Shown: one piece after another, positions 53,219 to 60,587 of the stretch | Numbering within the stretch: position 1 is the stretch's first letter | Layout of the letters: the number at the start of each line of letters is the position of its first letter | NCBI RefSeq assembly: GCF_000733725.1 | Contig: NZ_JMQM01000003.1 | Coordinates: 186,001-250,000 of the forward strand | From: Nitratireductor basaltis | GTDB taxonomy: Bacteria > Pseudomonadota > Alphaproteobacteria > Rhizobiales > Rhizobiaceae | Reading direction: 5' to 3' | DNA length: 64,000 nucleotides | Position numbers and translations under genes: made by a program | The notes under the pieces: model-generated | The model's input: only the letters and a program-made list of their open reading frames with translations | Database searches by the model: none | What the model was told of the DNA's origin: nothing

Positions 53219-54331
53219 ATGAAGGATGCGATCGAGACGGATATCCTCGTCATTGGCGGCGGCATGGCCGGTATCGGCTTTGCGGCAGCCCTTGGTGAAG
53301 GGCGTAAGGTGCTTGTGCTCGAACAGGAGCGCGACCTTGCCTATCACTCGACGGGTCGTTCGGCAGCGATCTATATCCGCAACTACGGCAATGGCCCGAT
53401 CCGCGCGCTCAACGAGGCGAGCGGGCCCATGTTCAAGGCTGAGAGCGAATACTTCCCGCATCCGCTGCTCACCCCGCGCGGCATTCTCTATATTGCTGAC
53501 GGCGCACGCGCGCATGAGATCGGCAAGCTGGCGGCAACCTCCGTTGGCGTCGAGGAGATCTCGGCGGATGCGGCGATTGCCAAGGTGCCGCTTCTTTCGC
53601 CCTATTACGTGAAGGCTGCGGCATTCGAGGCAGATGCGCAGGACATCGATGTCCACGCGCTGCATCAGGGTTGGCTGAAAAAGGCGAAGGGGCAGGGCGC
53701 TTCGGTGCTAACCGGGCAGGAGGTTCTGCGGGCCGAACGAGCGAATGGTTCCTGGCAGGTCGAAACGATGGATCACCAGATCACCGCGAACCTTATCGTC
53801 AATGCAGCCGGTGCATGGGCGGACGAACTCGCGCGGCGGTGCAACGTCGCGCCTGTCGGCCTGCAGCCACTGCGTCGGTCCATGGCTGTTCTGCCCGTGC
53901 CGAATGGTTATGACGCGGCGCACTGGCCGCTGGTCGACGAGGTGACCGAAGATTTCTACTTCAAGCCCGATGGCGGACGGCTTTTCGTGTCGCCCTGCGA
54001 TGAAGACCCCGTGGACCCGCATGATGCCTTTGCCGATGACATGGTGCTGGCAGAAGGTCTCCACCGCTTCGAGCAGGCGGTGAACATGGAAGTCACACGC
54101 GTCGAGCGGAGTTGGGCGGGCCTGCGCACCTTCGCGCCAGACCGCTCGCCCGTGGTCGGGTTCGACGGAGGGACGGAAGGCTTCTTCTGGCTTGCCGGTC
54201 AGGGTGGCTATGGCATCCAGACAGCGCCTGCCCTTTCGAAATTTGCAGCCGAACTTGCCGAAAATCGCACACCCGAGCTCCACCATCTGGTAGAGCCGCT
54301 TTCACCAACACGCTTCAACGAGGGAAATTGA
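53219..54331 (+). CDS. FAD-dependent amine/D-amino-acid oxidase (DAO family)
   Basis: 370 residues. Dinucleotide-binding GGGMAGIGFAAAL at about 13-25, the DAO-family HSTGRSAAIYIRNYG, and C-terminal FAPDRSPVVGFDGGTEGFFWLAGQGGYGIQTAPAL. It oxidises an amino acid or secondary amine to an imine, releasing hydrogen peroxide or passing electrons on. The next gene encodes a RidA protein, which hydrolyses such imines. The GGGAGGAAG ribosome-binding site lies next to the terminator, two bases separate the oxidase and RidA genes. Confidence 0.92.
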   Translation: MKDAIETDILVIGGGMAGIGFAAALGEGRKVLVLEQERDLAYHSTGRSAAIYIRNYGNGPIRALNEASGPMFKAESEYFPHPLLTPRGILYIADGARAHEIGKLAATSVGVEEISADAAIAKVPLLSPYYVKAAAFEADAQDIDVHALHQGWLKKAKGQGASVLTGQEVLRAERANGSWQVETMDHQITANLIVNAAGAWADELARRCNVAPVGLQPLRRSMAVLPVPNGYDAAHWPLVDEVTEDFYFKPDGGRLFVSPCDEDPVDPHDAFADDMVLAEGLHRFEQAVNMEVTRVERSWAGLRTFAPDRSPVVGFDGGTEGFFWLAGQGGYGIQTAPALSKFAAELAENRTPELHHLVEPLSPTRFNEGN

Positions 54332-54333
54332 CC

Positions 54334-54675
54334 ATGAGCGTAGAACGTCATCACAAGGGCCCGCGCATGAGCCAGATCGTCATTCATGGCGACACGGTCT
54401 ATCTGGCCGGCCAGGTCGGCGAAGGCAAGACGGTGAAGGAGCAGACGGAAGACATGCTTGCCTCCGTCGACAAGCTGCTTGCCGAGGCCGGAACGTCGAA
54501 GTCCAAGATCCTTCAGGCGATCATCTGGCTTGCCGACATGAAGGACTTTGCCGAGATGAATGCGGTCTGGGATGCCTGGGTCGATCCGGACAACACGCCC
54601 GCACGGGCCTGCGGCGAAGCAAAGCTTGCAACGCCGGACTACAAGGTGGAAGTCATCATCACGGCCGCGAAGTAA
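54334..54675 (+). CDS. RidA-family enamine/imine deaminase
   Basis: 113 residues, a chorismate-mutase-like trimer fold. R91 (NTPARACGEAKL) and E106 (YKVEVIIT) are the residues that position the imine in active RidA proteins, and both are kept. The opening RMSQIVIHGDTVYLAGQVG is also typical. It probably clears the imine made by the FAD oxidase encoded just upstream. It belongs to a subgroup that differs from E. coli RidA near the N-terminus. Confidence 0.92.
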   Translation: MSVERHHKGPRMSQIVIHGDTVYLAGQVGEGKTVKEQTEDMLASVDKLLAEAGTSKSKILQAIIWLADMKDFAEMNAVWDAWVDPDNTPARACGEAKLATPDYKVEVIITAAK

Positions 54676-54681
54676 TGCCAA

Positions 54682-54720
54682 GCCAGTTGGCAGGGAAATT
54701 CGGTTTTCTTGCCAACTGGC
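54682..54720. promoter_or_regulatory. Inverted repeat overlapping the toxin-antitoxin promoter
   Basis: GCCAGTTGGCA and TGCCAACTGGC are perfect 11-base arms 17 bases apart. The right arm overlaps a -35 element TTGCCA (54709-54714), which is spaced 17 bases from TATATT (54732-54737). A repressor on this dyad would block the promoter; antitoxin autorepression is the obvious reading. It could also act as a weak 3' structure for the RidA operon. Confidence 0.65.
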
Positions 54721-54737
54721 ATTCGATGCTCTATATT
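54709..54737 (+). promoter_or_regulatory. Sigma-70-type promoter of the Xre-RES operon
   Basis: TTGCCA, 17-base spacer, TATATT, followed about 25 bases later by the AGGAGGT ribosome-binding site of the antitoxin gene. It is the best vegetative promoter match I found in the window. Confidence 0.65.
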
Positions 54738-54762
54738 CCTCTGTACCGCACAGGAGGTGCAG

Positions 54763-55176
54763 ATGGTCCTGCTACAGCCGATAGACACGAAAGCTGCCGA
54801 ATTCGTTCCCGCCCCCATCACGGATGAGGAAGGGGCGGCGATGTTTCGTGCCGTGGTGAATCTCTTCGCCCGCTGGAAACTGACCGAGGAGCAGGCCGCC
54901 ACGCTACTCGACATGACGCAGCGCAGCTATGCGCGCTGGAAGACTGATGGGCCGGGCCGCATGGACCGGGACATGAAGGCGCGGCTGTCCAACCTGATCG
55001 GCATTCACAAGGCATTGCGCATCATCTTTCGCGAGCCGCAACGCGCCTATGAGTGGGTGAGCCGCGCGAACGAGGCGTTTGGCGGACGTACCGCACTTGA
55101 TGTCATGCTGGGCGGTGAGCTGACCGATCTCATGCGCGTGCGGCGTTATCTCGATGCCGAGCGGGGCGGCTGGTGA
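54763..55176 (+). CDS. Xre/MbcA/ParS-type antitoxin (DUF2384)
   Basis: 137 residues from the ATG at 54763, which follows CAGGAGGTGC. The N-terminal half is a helical DNA-binding region (LTEEQAATLLDMTQRSYARWKT), the C-terminal half the toxin-binding DUF2384 domain (RLSNLIGIHKALRIIF, then WVSRANEAFGGRTALDVMLGGELTDLMRVRRYLDA). It neutralises the RES toxin encoded next and should repress its own promoter. Stop and toxin start overlap by four bases (GTGA). Confidence 0.92.
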   Translation: MVLLQPIDTKAAEFVPAPITDEEGAAMFRAVVNLFARWKLTEEQAATLLDMTQRSYARWKTDGPGRMDRDMKARLSNLIGIHKALRIIFREPQRAYEWVSRANEAFGGRTALDVMLGGELTDLMRVRRYLDAERGGW

Positions 55177-55904
55177 CGCCGGAAGCCTCCGACATTCCCG
55201 AAAGCCAAATTGTCTGGAAAGGCGCGGTGCGCATCATCCGCAGCCTTTATCCGCCGATCGATCTGTTCGAGGATATCGCGGACCCCTCCGACTGGCCGCT
55301 TCTGATTTCGGCGGAGCAGAAGACCAATCCGCGCCTGATGGAGACCATCGGCAATCTCGATCTCGTGCCGCCTGACCGCCGTGTGTCCGGTCCCGGTGCG
55401 ACATGGCTGATGGCGCCTTTCACCCATGTCAGCCCCGACCGCCCGAGCCGTTTCAGCGCAGGCCAGTTCGGCGTGCTTTATGTCGGCGACCGCTTTGAGG
55501 TCGCGCTGTTTGAAACCATCCACCACCATGCCCGCTTCATGGCGGCAACCAGGGAGCCTGCTGGCTGGACCTCGCAATTCCGCGAGATCGTGCTCGATGT
55601 GGATGCCATGCTGCATGATCTGCGCGGTGAAGAGGGTACGGCGTGTTTGCACGAAAGTGATTACGCTGCGCCTCAGAGGCTCGGCCTCGAACTCTACAAG
55701 TCAGGCTCGAACGGTGTCGTCTATCCAAGTGTGCGCTATCCGCAAGGCACCTGCGCCGGCCTGTTCTATCCCGATTGCGCGGCCAATCCCGTGCAGGGGC
55801 GTCATCTCGACTATCATTGGGACGGCAGCCGCGTGGACCTTGTGCGCGAGATTCGCGGCGATGGGCAGGAGGGGCAGGTCTTCCGCGTGGCAGACAGCGA
55901 CTAG
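55173..55904 (+). CDS. RES-domain toxin (NAD+ phosphorylase family)
   Basis: 243 residues from a GTG overlapping the antitoxin stop. RES motifs are visible: R in VRIIRSLYP, Y and E in FGVLYVGDRFEVALFETIHHHARFM, and S/N in YKSGSNGVVYPSVRYP. RES toxins such as MbcT deplete NAD+. The first 35 residues are an extension before the domain, within the normal size for the family. A short GTG-started coupling keeps antitoxin in excess. The 3' end overlaps the convergent response-regulator gene by four bases. Confidence 0.92.
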   Translation: MTPEASDIPESQIVWKGAVRIIRSLYPPIDLFEDIADPSDWPLLISAEQKTNPRLMETIGNLDLVPPDRRVSGPGATWLMAPFTHVSPDRPSRFSAGQFGVLYVGDRFEVALFETIHHHARFMAATREPAGWTSQFREIVLDVDAMLHDLRGEEGTACLHESDYAAPQRLGLELYKSGSNGVVYPSVRYPQGTCAGLFYPDCAANPVQGRHLDYHWDGSRVDLVREIRGDGQEGQVFRVADSD

Positions 55905-56626
55905 CCGCTCATCCGCTGCAGCCAGTTTCGCAGATCGCGCTCCGCACTTTCCAGACTTTCCGCATTGATCGCGCGCAAGCTGAGTGCACGGGTAAAGGCG
56001 CGCGTGCGCTTGTTGATCGGCAGGTCGTCCGGAGCCTCCTCGAGATCATCCACGCCGAGCTTGTCATAGAGCGAAAGCAGCCGGTTCTGCACCGTGCGCA
56101 GCGACATGTTCTGCCGCTTGGCGATCCATTTGTCCGGCAGACCGAGCGACATGTCGATCAGCACCGCATATTCACTGTCGGTGAGTGTGGCATGGGTGCG
56201 GGTCTGGCGTTGCTGCACGGAATGGATTTCGCGATCCACGACGATCTGGCTCTCCACCAGCACCGAACGCAGCGCCAGATGCAGCCGCTCGCGCGAGGCG
56301 GTTTTCAGCACGTAGCCATAGGATGTCTCGGCGGGCACGATGCGCGCGATCCCGCGCATATAGGCTTCGTCCGAATAATTCGACCAGAAGAGAATGCGCG
56401 TCGTGGGCCGCTCCGCCCAGATTGTGCGCGCGGCATCAATGCCGTTGCGCTCCTTCATTTGCAGGTCCATGACGATGGCTTCCACGCCATGCTCGCGCGC
56501 TTCCTCCTCGCCTACGCGCCCATTGAGCGCGTGCAATATCTCGTCCGCTTCGGGGATGGCTTGGGTGACTGCCTCGCGCAGATAGCTCAGATGGAACTTG
56601 TCGTCCTCTACGAGAAGGATCTTCAT
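55901..56626 (-). CDS. NarL/LuxR-type response regulator
   Basis: 241 residues. Receiver domain: acidic D8-D9 (LVEDDK), phospho-acceptor D54 (IVMDLQM), Ser82 or Ser85 and K108 (YVLKTAS). The effector domain near residues 147-195 is a LuxR-type helix-turn-helix (LTDSEYAVLIDMSLGLPDKWIAKR, MSLRTVQNRLLSLYDKLGV), then a 45-residue C-terminal tail that is longer than normal. Partner of the histidine kinase encoded immediately upstream with a four-base overlap. Likely target is the divergent sugar operon. Confidence 0.9.
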   Translation of the reverse strand: MKILLVEDDKFHLSYLREAVTQAIPEADEILHALNGRVGEEEAREHGVEAIVMDLQMKERNGIDAARTIWAERPTTRILFWSNYSDEAYMRGIARIVPAETSYGYVLKTASRERLHLALRSVLVESQIVVDREIHSVQQRQTRTHATLTDSEYAVLIDMSLGLPDKWIAKRQNMSLRTVQNRLLSLYDKLGVDDLEEAPDDLPINKRTRAFTRALSLRAINAESLESAERDLRNWLQRMSG

Positions 56627-57852
56627 GCGTCTTGCCTTGCAGGGCGTGAGGAGGGAGCGCTCTTGGCGAGCACGACCTCCACCGAGGTGCCCGTGTCGGT
56701 GTGAATATTGAATGCCGCGTCGATGAGGCGGGCGCGCGTGCGCATATGTGAAAGGCCGCCCGCGGCCTTGATGTCCTCGAAGCGCGGCACCCCGTTATCG
56801 CGGATGGAGAGTTTCAACCCCTTGCCGTGGGGCGCGACCAGAACTTCGATCCGATCTCCTCCGGAATGCCTTGCGGCATTGTTGATGGCCTCTTGCGCAA
56901 TGCGAAAAAGTGCGATGCGCGTAGTTGCATCCAGCCGGTCGATCAGCCCGTGGGTTTCGTCATGAACCGCGATTTCCACCTCGCCCTCGTCGCCAACCGC
57001 ACGCTCCAGATGAATGCGCAATGCGTGAACGAAGCCGAACATCTGCAACAGGGTCGGCACGGCGGTGTCGATGATCTGGCGCAGATCCTGAATGCAGTCC
57101 TGCAAGCGGTTGGAGATCGCCGCGCGCTCCTGCACGGTCTCCGCCCGCTCCAGGTCGCGCATGATGCGGGTGAGATCGGCAAGTGTCTGGTCGTGAAGAT
57201 CCATCCCGATGCGCTGGCGTTCCTGCTCCAGCGCGCGCGTGAGTTCGAGCGCCCCCTGGCGCAGACCTTCCTCGCGTGCCTGCGCTTCCGCACGGGTGAT
57301 CGCCGCCTGTTTCGCCTGCTCGTTTGCGCGCAGCGAATAGAAATAGGGTGCCAGCACATCAGCCACATGGCGCATGCGCTCCACATCCGCCTCGCTGTAG
57401 TGGTCGGGCTTGTTGGATGAACAGTTGAGTGCGCCGATGGTGCGGCCGAGCACCTTCATCGCAACATTGATGCGGCTTCGAAGCTGGTGGCGCAGGATCG
57501 GCTCGGAGATTGCGCCGGGAAACATGTAGCGCGGGTCTTCCATTGCATTGCCGGTCAGCATGTAGTCCGTCTCGCCATAGAGTATCGAGCGCACCGGCGA
57601 GATGTGCACCGAGGTTCGCCGCAGGCTCCAGCGCGTGTGAAGGCCGACCTCGTAGCTCGTGTTCCACTGCACTTCATCATCGATCAGGCAGACATCCAGA
57701 TGGTCGATCGGCAGCAGGTTCTCGATCTCCGCCTTTACCGCGCGCAGAGCCGATTTGATCTCCACCTGCCCGGCGAGATGGCTTGATATGCGCAGGAGCG
57801 AGAGAAGCGGGTTCGGCTCCTCCTCGCGCGCAAGCGCCTGTTCCTGTCCCAT
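56623..57852 (-). CDS. Soluble GAF-domain sensor histidine kinase (HisKA_3/NarX type)
   Basis: 409 residues with no membrane segment. A GAF domain spans about 20-170, a coiled region 175-215 follows, and the phospho-acceptor is H220 (GMDLHDQTLADL, HisKA_3). The ATP-binding domain shows N324 (EAINNAARHSGG), RDNG at 351-354 and GGLSHMRTRA. The GAF domain would sense a cytosolic small molecule, possibly a metabolite of the sugar taken up by the divergent operon. GGGAGGAG precedes the start. Confidence 0.92.
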   Translation of the reverse strand: MGQEQALAREEEPNPLLSLLRISSHLAGQVEIKSALRAVKAEIENLLPIDHLDVCLIDDEVQWNTSYEVGLHTRWSLRRTSVHISPVRSILYGETDYMLTGNAMEDPRYMFPGAISEPILRHQLRSRINVAMKVLGRTIGALNCSSNKPDHYSEADVERMRHVADVLAPYFYSLRANEQAKQAAITRAEAQAREEGLRQGALELTRALEQERQRIGMDLHDQTLADLTRIMRDLERAETVQERAAISNRLQDCIQDLRQIIDTAVPTLLQMFGFVHALRIHLERAVGDEGEVEIAVHDETHGLIDRLDATTRIALFRIAQEAINNAARHSGGDRIEVLVAPHGKGLKLSIRDNGVPRFEDIKAAGGLSHMRTRARLIDAAFNIHTDTGTSVEVVLAKSAPSSRPARQDA

Positions 57853-57892
57853 GTGACAAGCTCCTCCCGCTTATCCCGTTGTTTGCAGATTT

Positions 57893-57963
57893 TGGGGCAG
57901 CGTGCCCCAGGCGGCAAGCAAACTGTGGGATCAGGTCCGCATCTCAGTTGCGGGTTCCCGCAA
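57893..57963. promoter_or_regulatory. Two dyads between the histidine kinase and the CUT2 operon
   Basis: TGGGGCA-GCG-TGCCCCA (57893-57909) and TTGCGGG-TT-CCCGCAA (57948-57963) are both perfect inverted repeats in the 225-base divergent gap. They differ in sequence, so two regulators, or one regulator and one RNA structure, may be involved. The response regulator at 55901 is the local candidate. Confidence 0.5.
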
Positions 57964-58077
57964 TCAAGCTGCGCTGCGTGCGCTTTACCACATAACAGCG
58001 GATGCCTAGGCTTCCTGTCAGCGCATGGGAGAAATGGATGCGCTGGAGCAAAGGCGCCTTGCGCCATGGGAGGAACT

Positions 58078-59094
58078 ATGACCTTGAGGAACAAGCTCAT
58101 GGGCGCGGCCGCGCTCGTGGCAATTTGTGTGCCTGCAATCGCGCAGGCCGATACATCCGACAAGCGCATCGCGCTTTCAAACAACTATGCCGGCAATTCC
58201 TGGCGTCAGGCCATGCTTGAGAGCTGGAAGAAGGTCGGCGACCAGGCCGTCTCCGATGGCGTGATCGCTGCCGCCGACGCATTCACCACGTCGGAAAACC
58301 AGGCGACCGAACAGGCCGCGCAGATCCAGAACATGATCCTGCAGGGCTATGACGCCATTGTCGTCAATGCCGCTTCGCCGACGGCGCTCAACGGTGCGGT
58401 CAAGGAAGCCTGTGACGCAGGCATCACCGTCGTTTCCTTCGATGGCATCGTAACCGAGCCCTGCGCATGGCGCATCGCGGTCGATTTCCAGGAAATGGGC
58501 CGTCAGCAGGTGGAATATCTTGCCGGTCGTCTACCGGAGGGCGGCAATCTTCTGGAGATCCGTGGCCTCGCCGGAGTTTTCGTCGATGACGAAATCCACG
58601 CCGGTATCGCAGCAGGCGTAGAAGAGTATGACAAGTTCGAGATCGTCGGCGCGGTGCATGGCGACTGGGCGCAGGATGTGGCGCAGAAGGCTGTTGCCGG
58701 TATCCTGCCAAGCCTTCCCGACATTCAAGGCGTGGTTACCCAGGGCGGTGACGGCTATGGCGCCGCACAGGCCATTGCGGCTGCCGGCCGTGACACGCCG
58801 ATCATCGTCATGGGCAACCGCCAGGACGAGATGAAGTGGTGGGCCGAGCAGCGCGATGCCAATGGCTATGAGACGCTGTCGCTATCCATCGCGCCGGGTG
58901 TTTCCACGCTCGCTTTGTGGGTTGCACAGCAGGTTCTGGACGGTGCGGAAGTGCCCAAGGACTTGACCGTGCCATTCCTGAAGGTGACGCAGGACACGCT
59001 GGACGAAGCGCTCGAAACAACGCCTGAAGGCTCCGTGGCCAATGTCGAATACAGCCTTGAAGACGCCAAGGCCGTGATCGCCGACGCCAACTGA
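58078..59094 (+). CDS. CUT2-type sugar ABC substrate-binding protein
   Basis: 338 residues from the ATG at 58078 (GGGAGGAAC upstream); signal peptide ends at IAQA-D near residue 22. Type 1 periplasmic fold: RIALSNNYAGNSWRQAML, NMILQGYDAIVVNAASPTALNGAVKEACDAGITVVSFDG, and TQGGDGYGAAQAIAAAGRDTPIIVMGN. Aromatic and Asp/Arg residues in these loops fit a pentose or hexose. The cytosolic lactonase encoded later suggests the sugar is oxidised first. First gene of the CUT2 operon. Confidence 0.92.
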   Translation: MTLRNKLMGAAALVAICVPAIAQADTSDKRIALSNNYAGNSWRQAMLESWKKVGDQAVSDGVIAAADAFTTSENQATEQAAQIQNMILQGYDAIVVNAASPTALNGAVKEACDAGITVVSFDGIVTEPCAWRIAVDFQEMGRQQVEYLAGRLPEGGNLLEIRGLAGVFVDDEIHAGIAAGVEEYDKFEIVGAVHGDWAQDVAQKAVAGILPSLPDIQGVVTQGGDGYGAAQAIAAAGRDTPIIVMGNRQDEMKWWAEQRDANGYETLSLSIAPGVSTLALWVAQQVLDGAEVPKDLTVPFLKVTQDTLDEALETTPEGSVANVEYSLEDAKAVIADAN

Positions 59095-59108
59095 AAAGGG
59101 AGCACAGC

Positions 59109-60587
59109 TTGAAGCCGGATAGCCCAAGCGGCAGTCCGGCTCCTGCCCCACTGGTTTCCCTCTCCGACGTGCGCATGCAGTTTGGTGCGGTGCGCGCGCT
59201 GGATGGGGTGAGCCTGACCATCAGTCCCGGCGAATGTGTCGGGCTGATCGGGCATAACGGAGCCGGCAAGTCGACCGCAGTCAATGTCATCAATGGCGGC
59301 CTCACTCCGACCGGGGGCACCGTTGGATATCGCCTTGCCGATGGCAGCAGTGCCTCAGGCGCGGCAGGAGCAAGGGCAGCCGGCATCAGAAGCGTTTTCC
59401 AGGAGCTTTCGCTCTGCCCGAACCTGACGGTCGCGGAAAATCTGCGCATTCCCCAGCATGACCTGAAAGGCTGGGGCTGGCGCAGGCGGGCGACCAGGCG
59501 CATTGCACAGGCGCTCGACCAGATATTTCCCGGCCACCGCATCGAGCCGGGCATGGTGGTGGGCGATCTGACCCTCGCCGAGCGGCAGATGGTGGAGATC
59601 GCCACCGGTTTTGCCGAGGCAAGCGCGCCTGCAAAACTCGTCATTCTTGACGAGCCGACATCCTCGCTCGACGCCTCCATCGCCCGTCAGCTTCTCGACC
59701 ATGTGCGCGGTTTCTGCGCCAGGGGTGGCGCGGTTATCTTCATTTCGCACATGCTTGGCGAGGTGTTCGAGGTCGCAACCCGCATCGACGTGATGAAGGA
59801 TGGCCGCATCATTGATTCACGGCCCACATCAGGCTTTACCCAGCAAGGCCTCATCGACGCCATGGGCCATGTTGCTTCGCAGGAAGCCGTGACGGCTGTG
59901 CGCGAGAATGCGGAGGAGCGCATCGGCGAAGAAGTTCTGGCCACATCCGAGGGGCTGTCGGCCCGCAGCGGCGAGATCGTGGGGCTTGCAGGTCTTGCCG
60001 GTCACGGACAGGCGGAAGCGCTGTCGCGCTTCTTCATGTCGCGCTCTGGAACCATGCGCCAGGCCTCCAGGCCGGAAGTGGTTTTCGTGGCTGGCGACCG
60101 TGGCCGCGACGGCGTCATGCCGCTCTGGTCCATCCTGAAGAACCTGACGCTGACGCATCTGCCATCCCTTACGCAAAAGTCGCTGGTCGACAGTATCGCG
60201 GAAAAGACACTTGGCGCGGACTGGAAGGCGCGGATCGGCATTCGAACCGGTGACATGAACAATCCAATCCTTTCGCTTTCGGGCGGCAATCAGCAGAAAG
60301 TGCTCTTCGCCCGCGCGCTTGCCTCCACCGCACCCATCGTCGTCATGGACGACCCGATGCGCGGCGTGGATGTCGGTACCAAGCGCGAAGCCTATGAAAT
60401 GATCCGCCGCGAGGCGGCCTCAGGCCGCACATTCCTGTGGTATTCGACCGAGACGGAAGAGGTCTGCCAGTGCGACCGGGTCTTCGTCTATCGCAATGGC
60501 GAGATCTCGGCCGAACTGACCGGCGACCAGATCAATGAGGAGAACATCCTCGCAGCCTCCTTCGAAATGCAGGAGCACGCTGCATGA
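59109..60587 (+). CDS. CUT2 sugar ABC importer double ATP-binding subunit (RbsA type)
   Basis: 492 residues from a TTG start at 59109 (AAGGGAG upstream). The first domain has Walker A GHNGAGKST at 48-56, a signature reduced to LTLAERQMVEIATGF, and Walker B LVILDEPTSSLD. The second domain has a degenerate Walker A (GLAGHGQAEALS, no Lys or Thr), intact LSGGNQQKVLFARAL and VVMDDPMRGVD. The stretch after the second Walker A is about 25 residues shorter than in RbsA. Overlaps the first permease gene by four bases. Confidence 0.9.
   Translation: MKPDSPSGSPAPAPLVSLSDVRMQFGAVRALDGVSLTISPGECVGLIGHNGAGKSTAVNVINGGLTPTGGTVGYRLADGSSASGAAGARAAGIRSVFQELSLCPNLTVAENLRIPQHDLKGWGWRRRATRRIAQALDQIFPGHRIEPGMVVGDLTLAERQMVEIATGFAEASAPAKLVILDEPTSSLDASIARQLLDHVRGFCARGGAVIFISHMLGEVFEVATRIDVMKDGRIIDSRPTSGFTQQGLIDAMGHVASQEAVTAVRENAEERIGEEVLATSEGLSARSGEIVGLAGLAGHGQAEALSRFFMSRSGTMRQASRPEVVFVAGDRGRDGVMPLWSILKNLTLTHLPSLTQKSLVDSIAEKTLGADWKARIGIRTGDMNNPILSLSGGNQQKVLFARALASTAPIVVMDDPMRGVDVGTKREAYEMIRREAASGRTFLWYSTETEEVCQCDRVFVYRNGEISAELTGDQINEENILAASFEMQEHAA

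Noticed and set aside
51686-53665. Very long open frame (about 660 codons) antisense to the aminotransferase and FAD oxidase genes
   Set aside because: It is an artefact of GC-rich codon use: it crosses two well-supported genes and a terminator and shows no recognisable domain.
54682-55904. Toxin-antitoxin pair as evidence for a genomic island
   Set aside because: No integrase, tRNA, attachment site or transposon ends are visible in the window.
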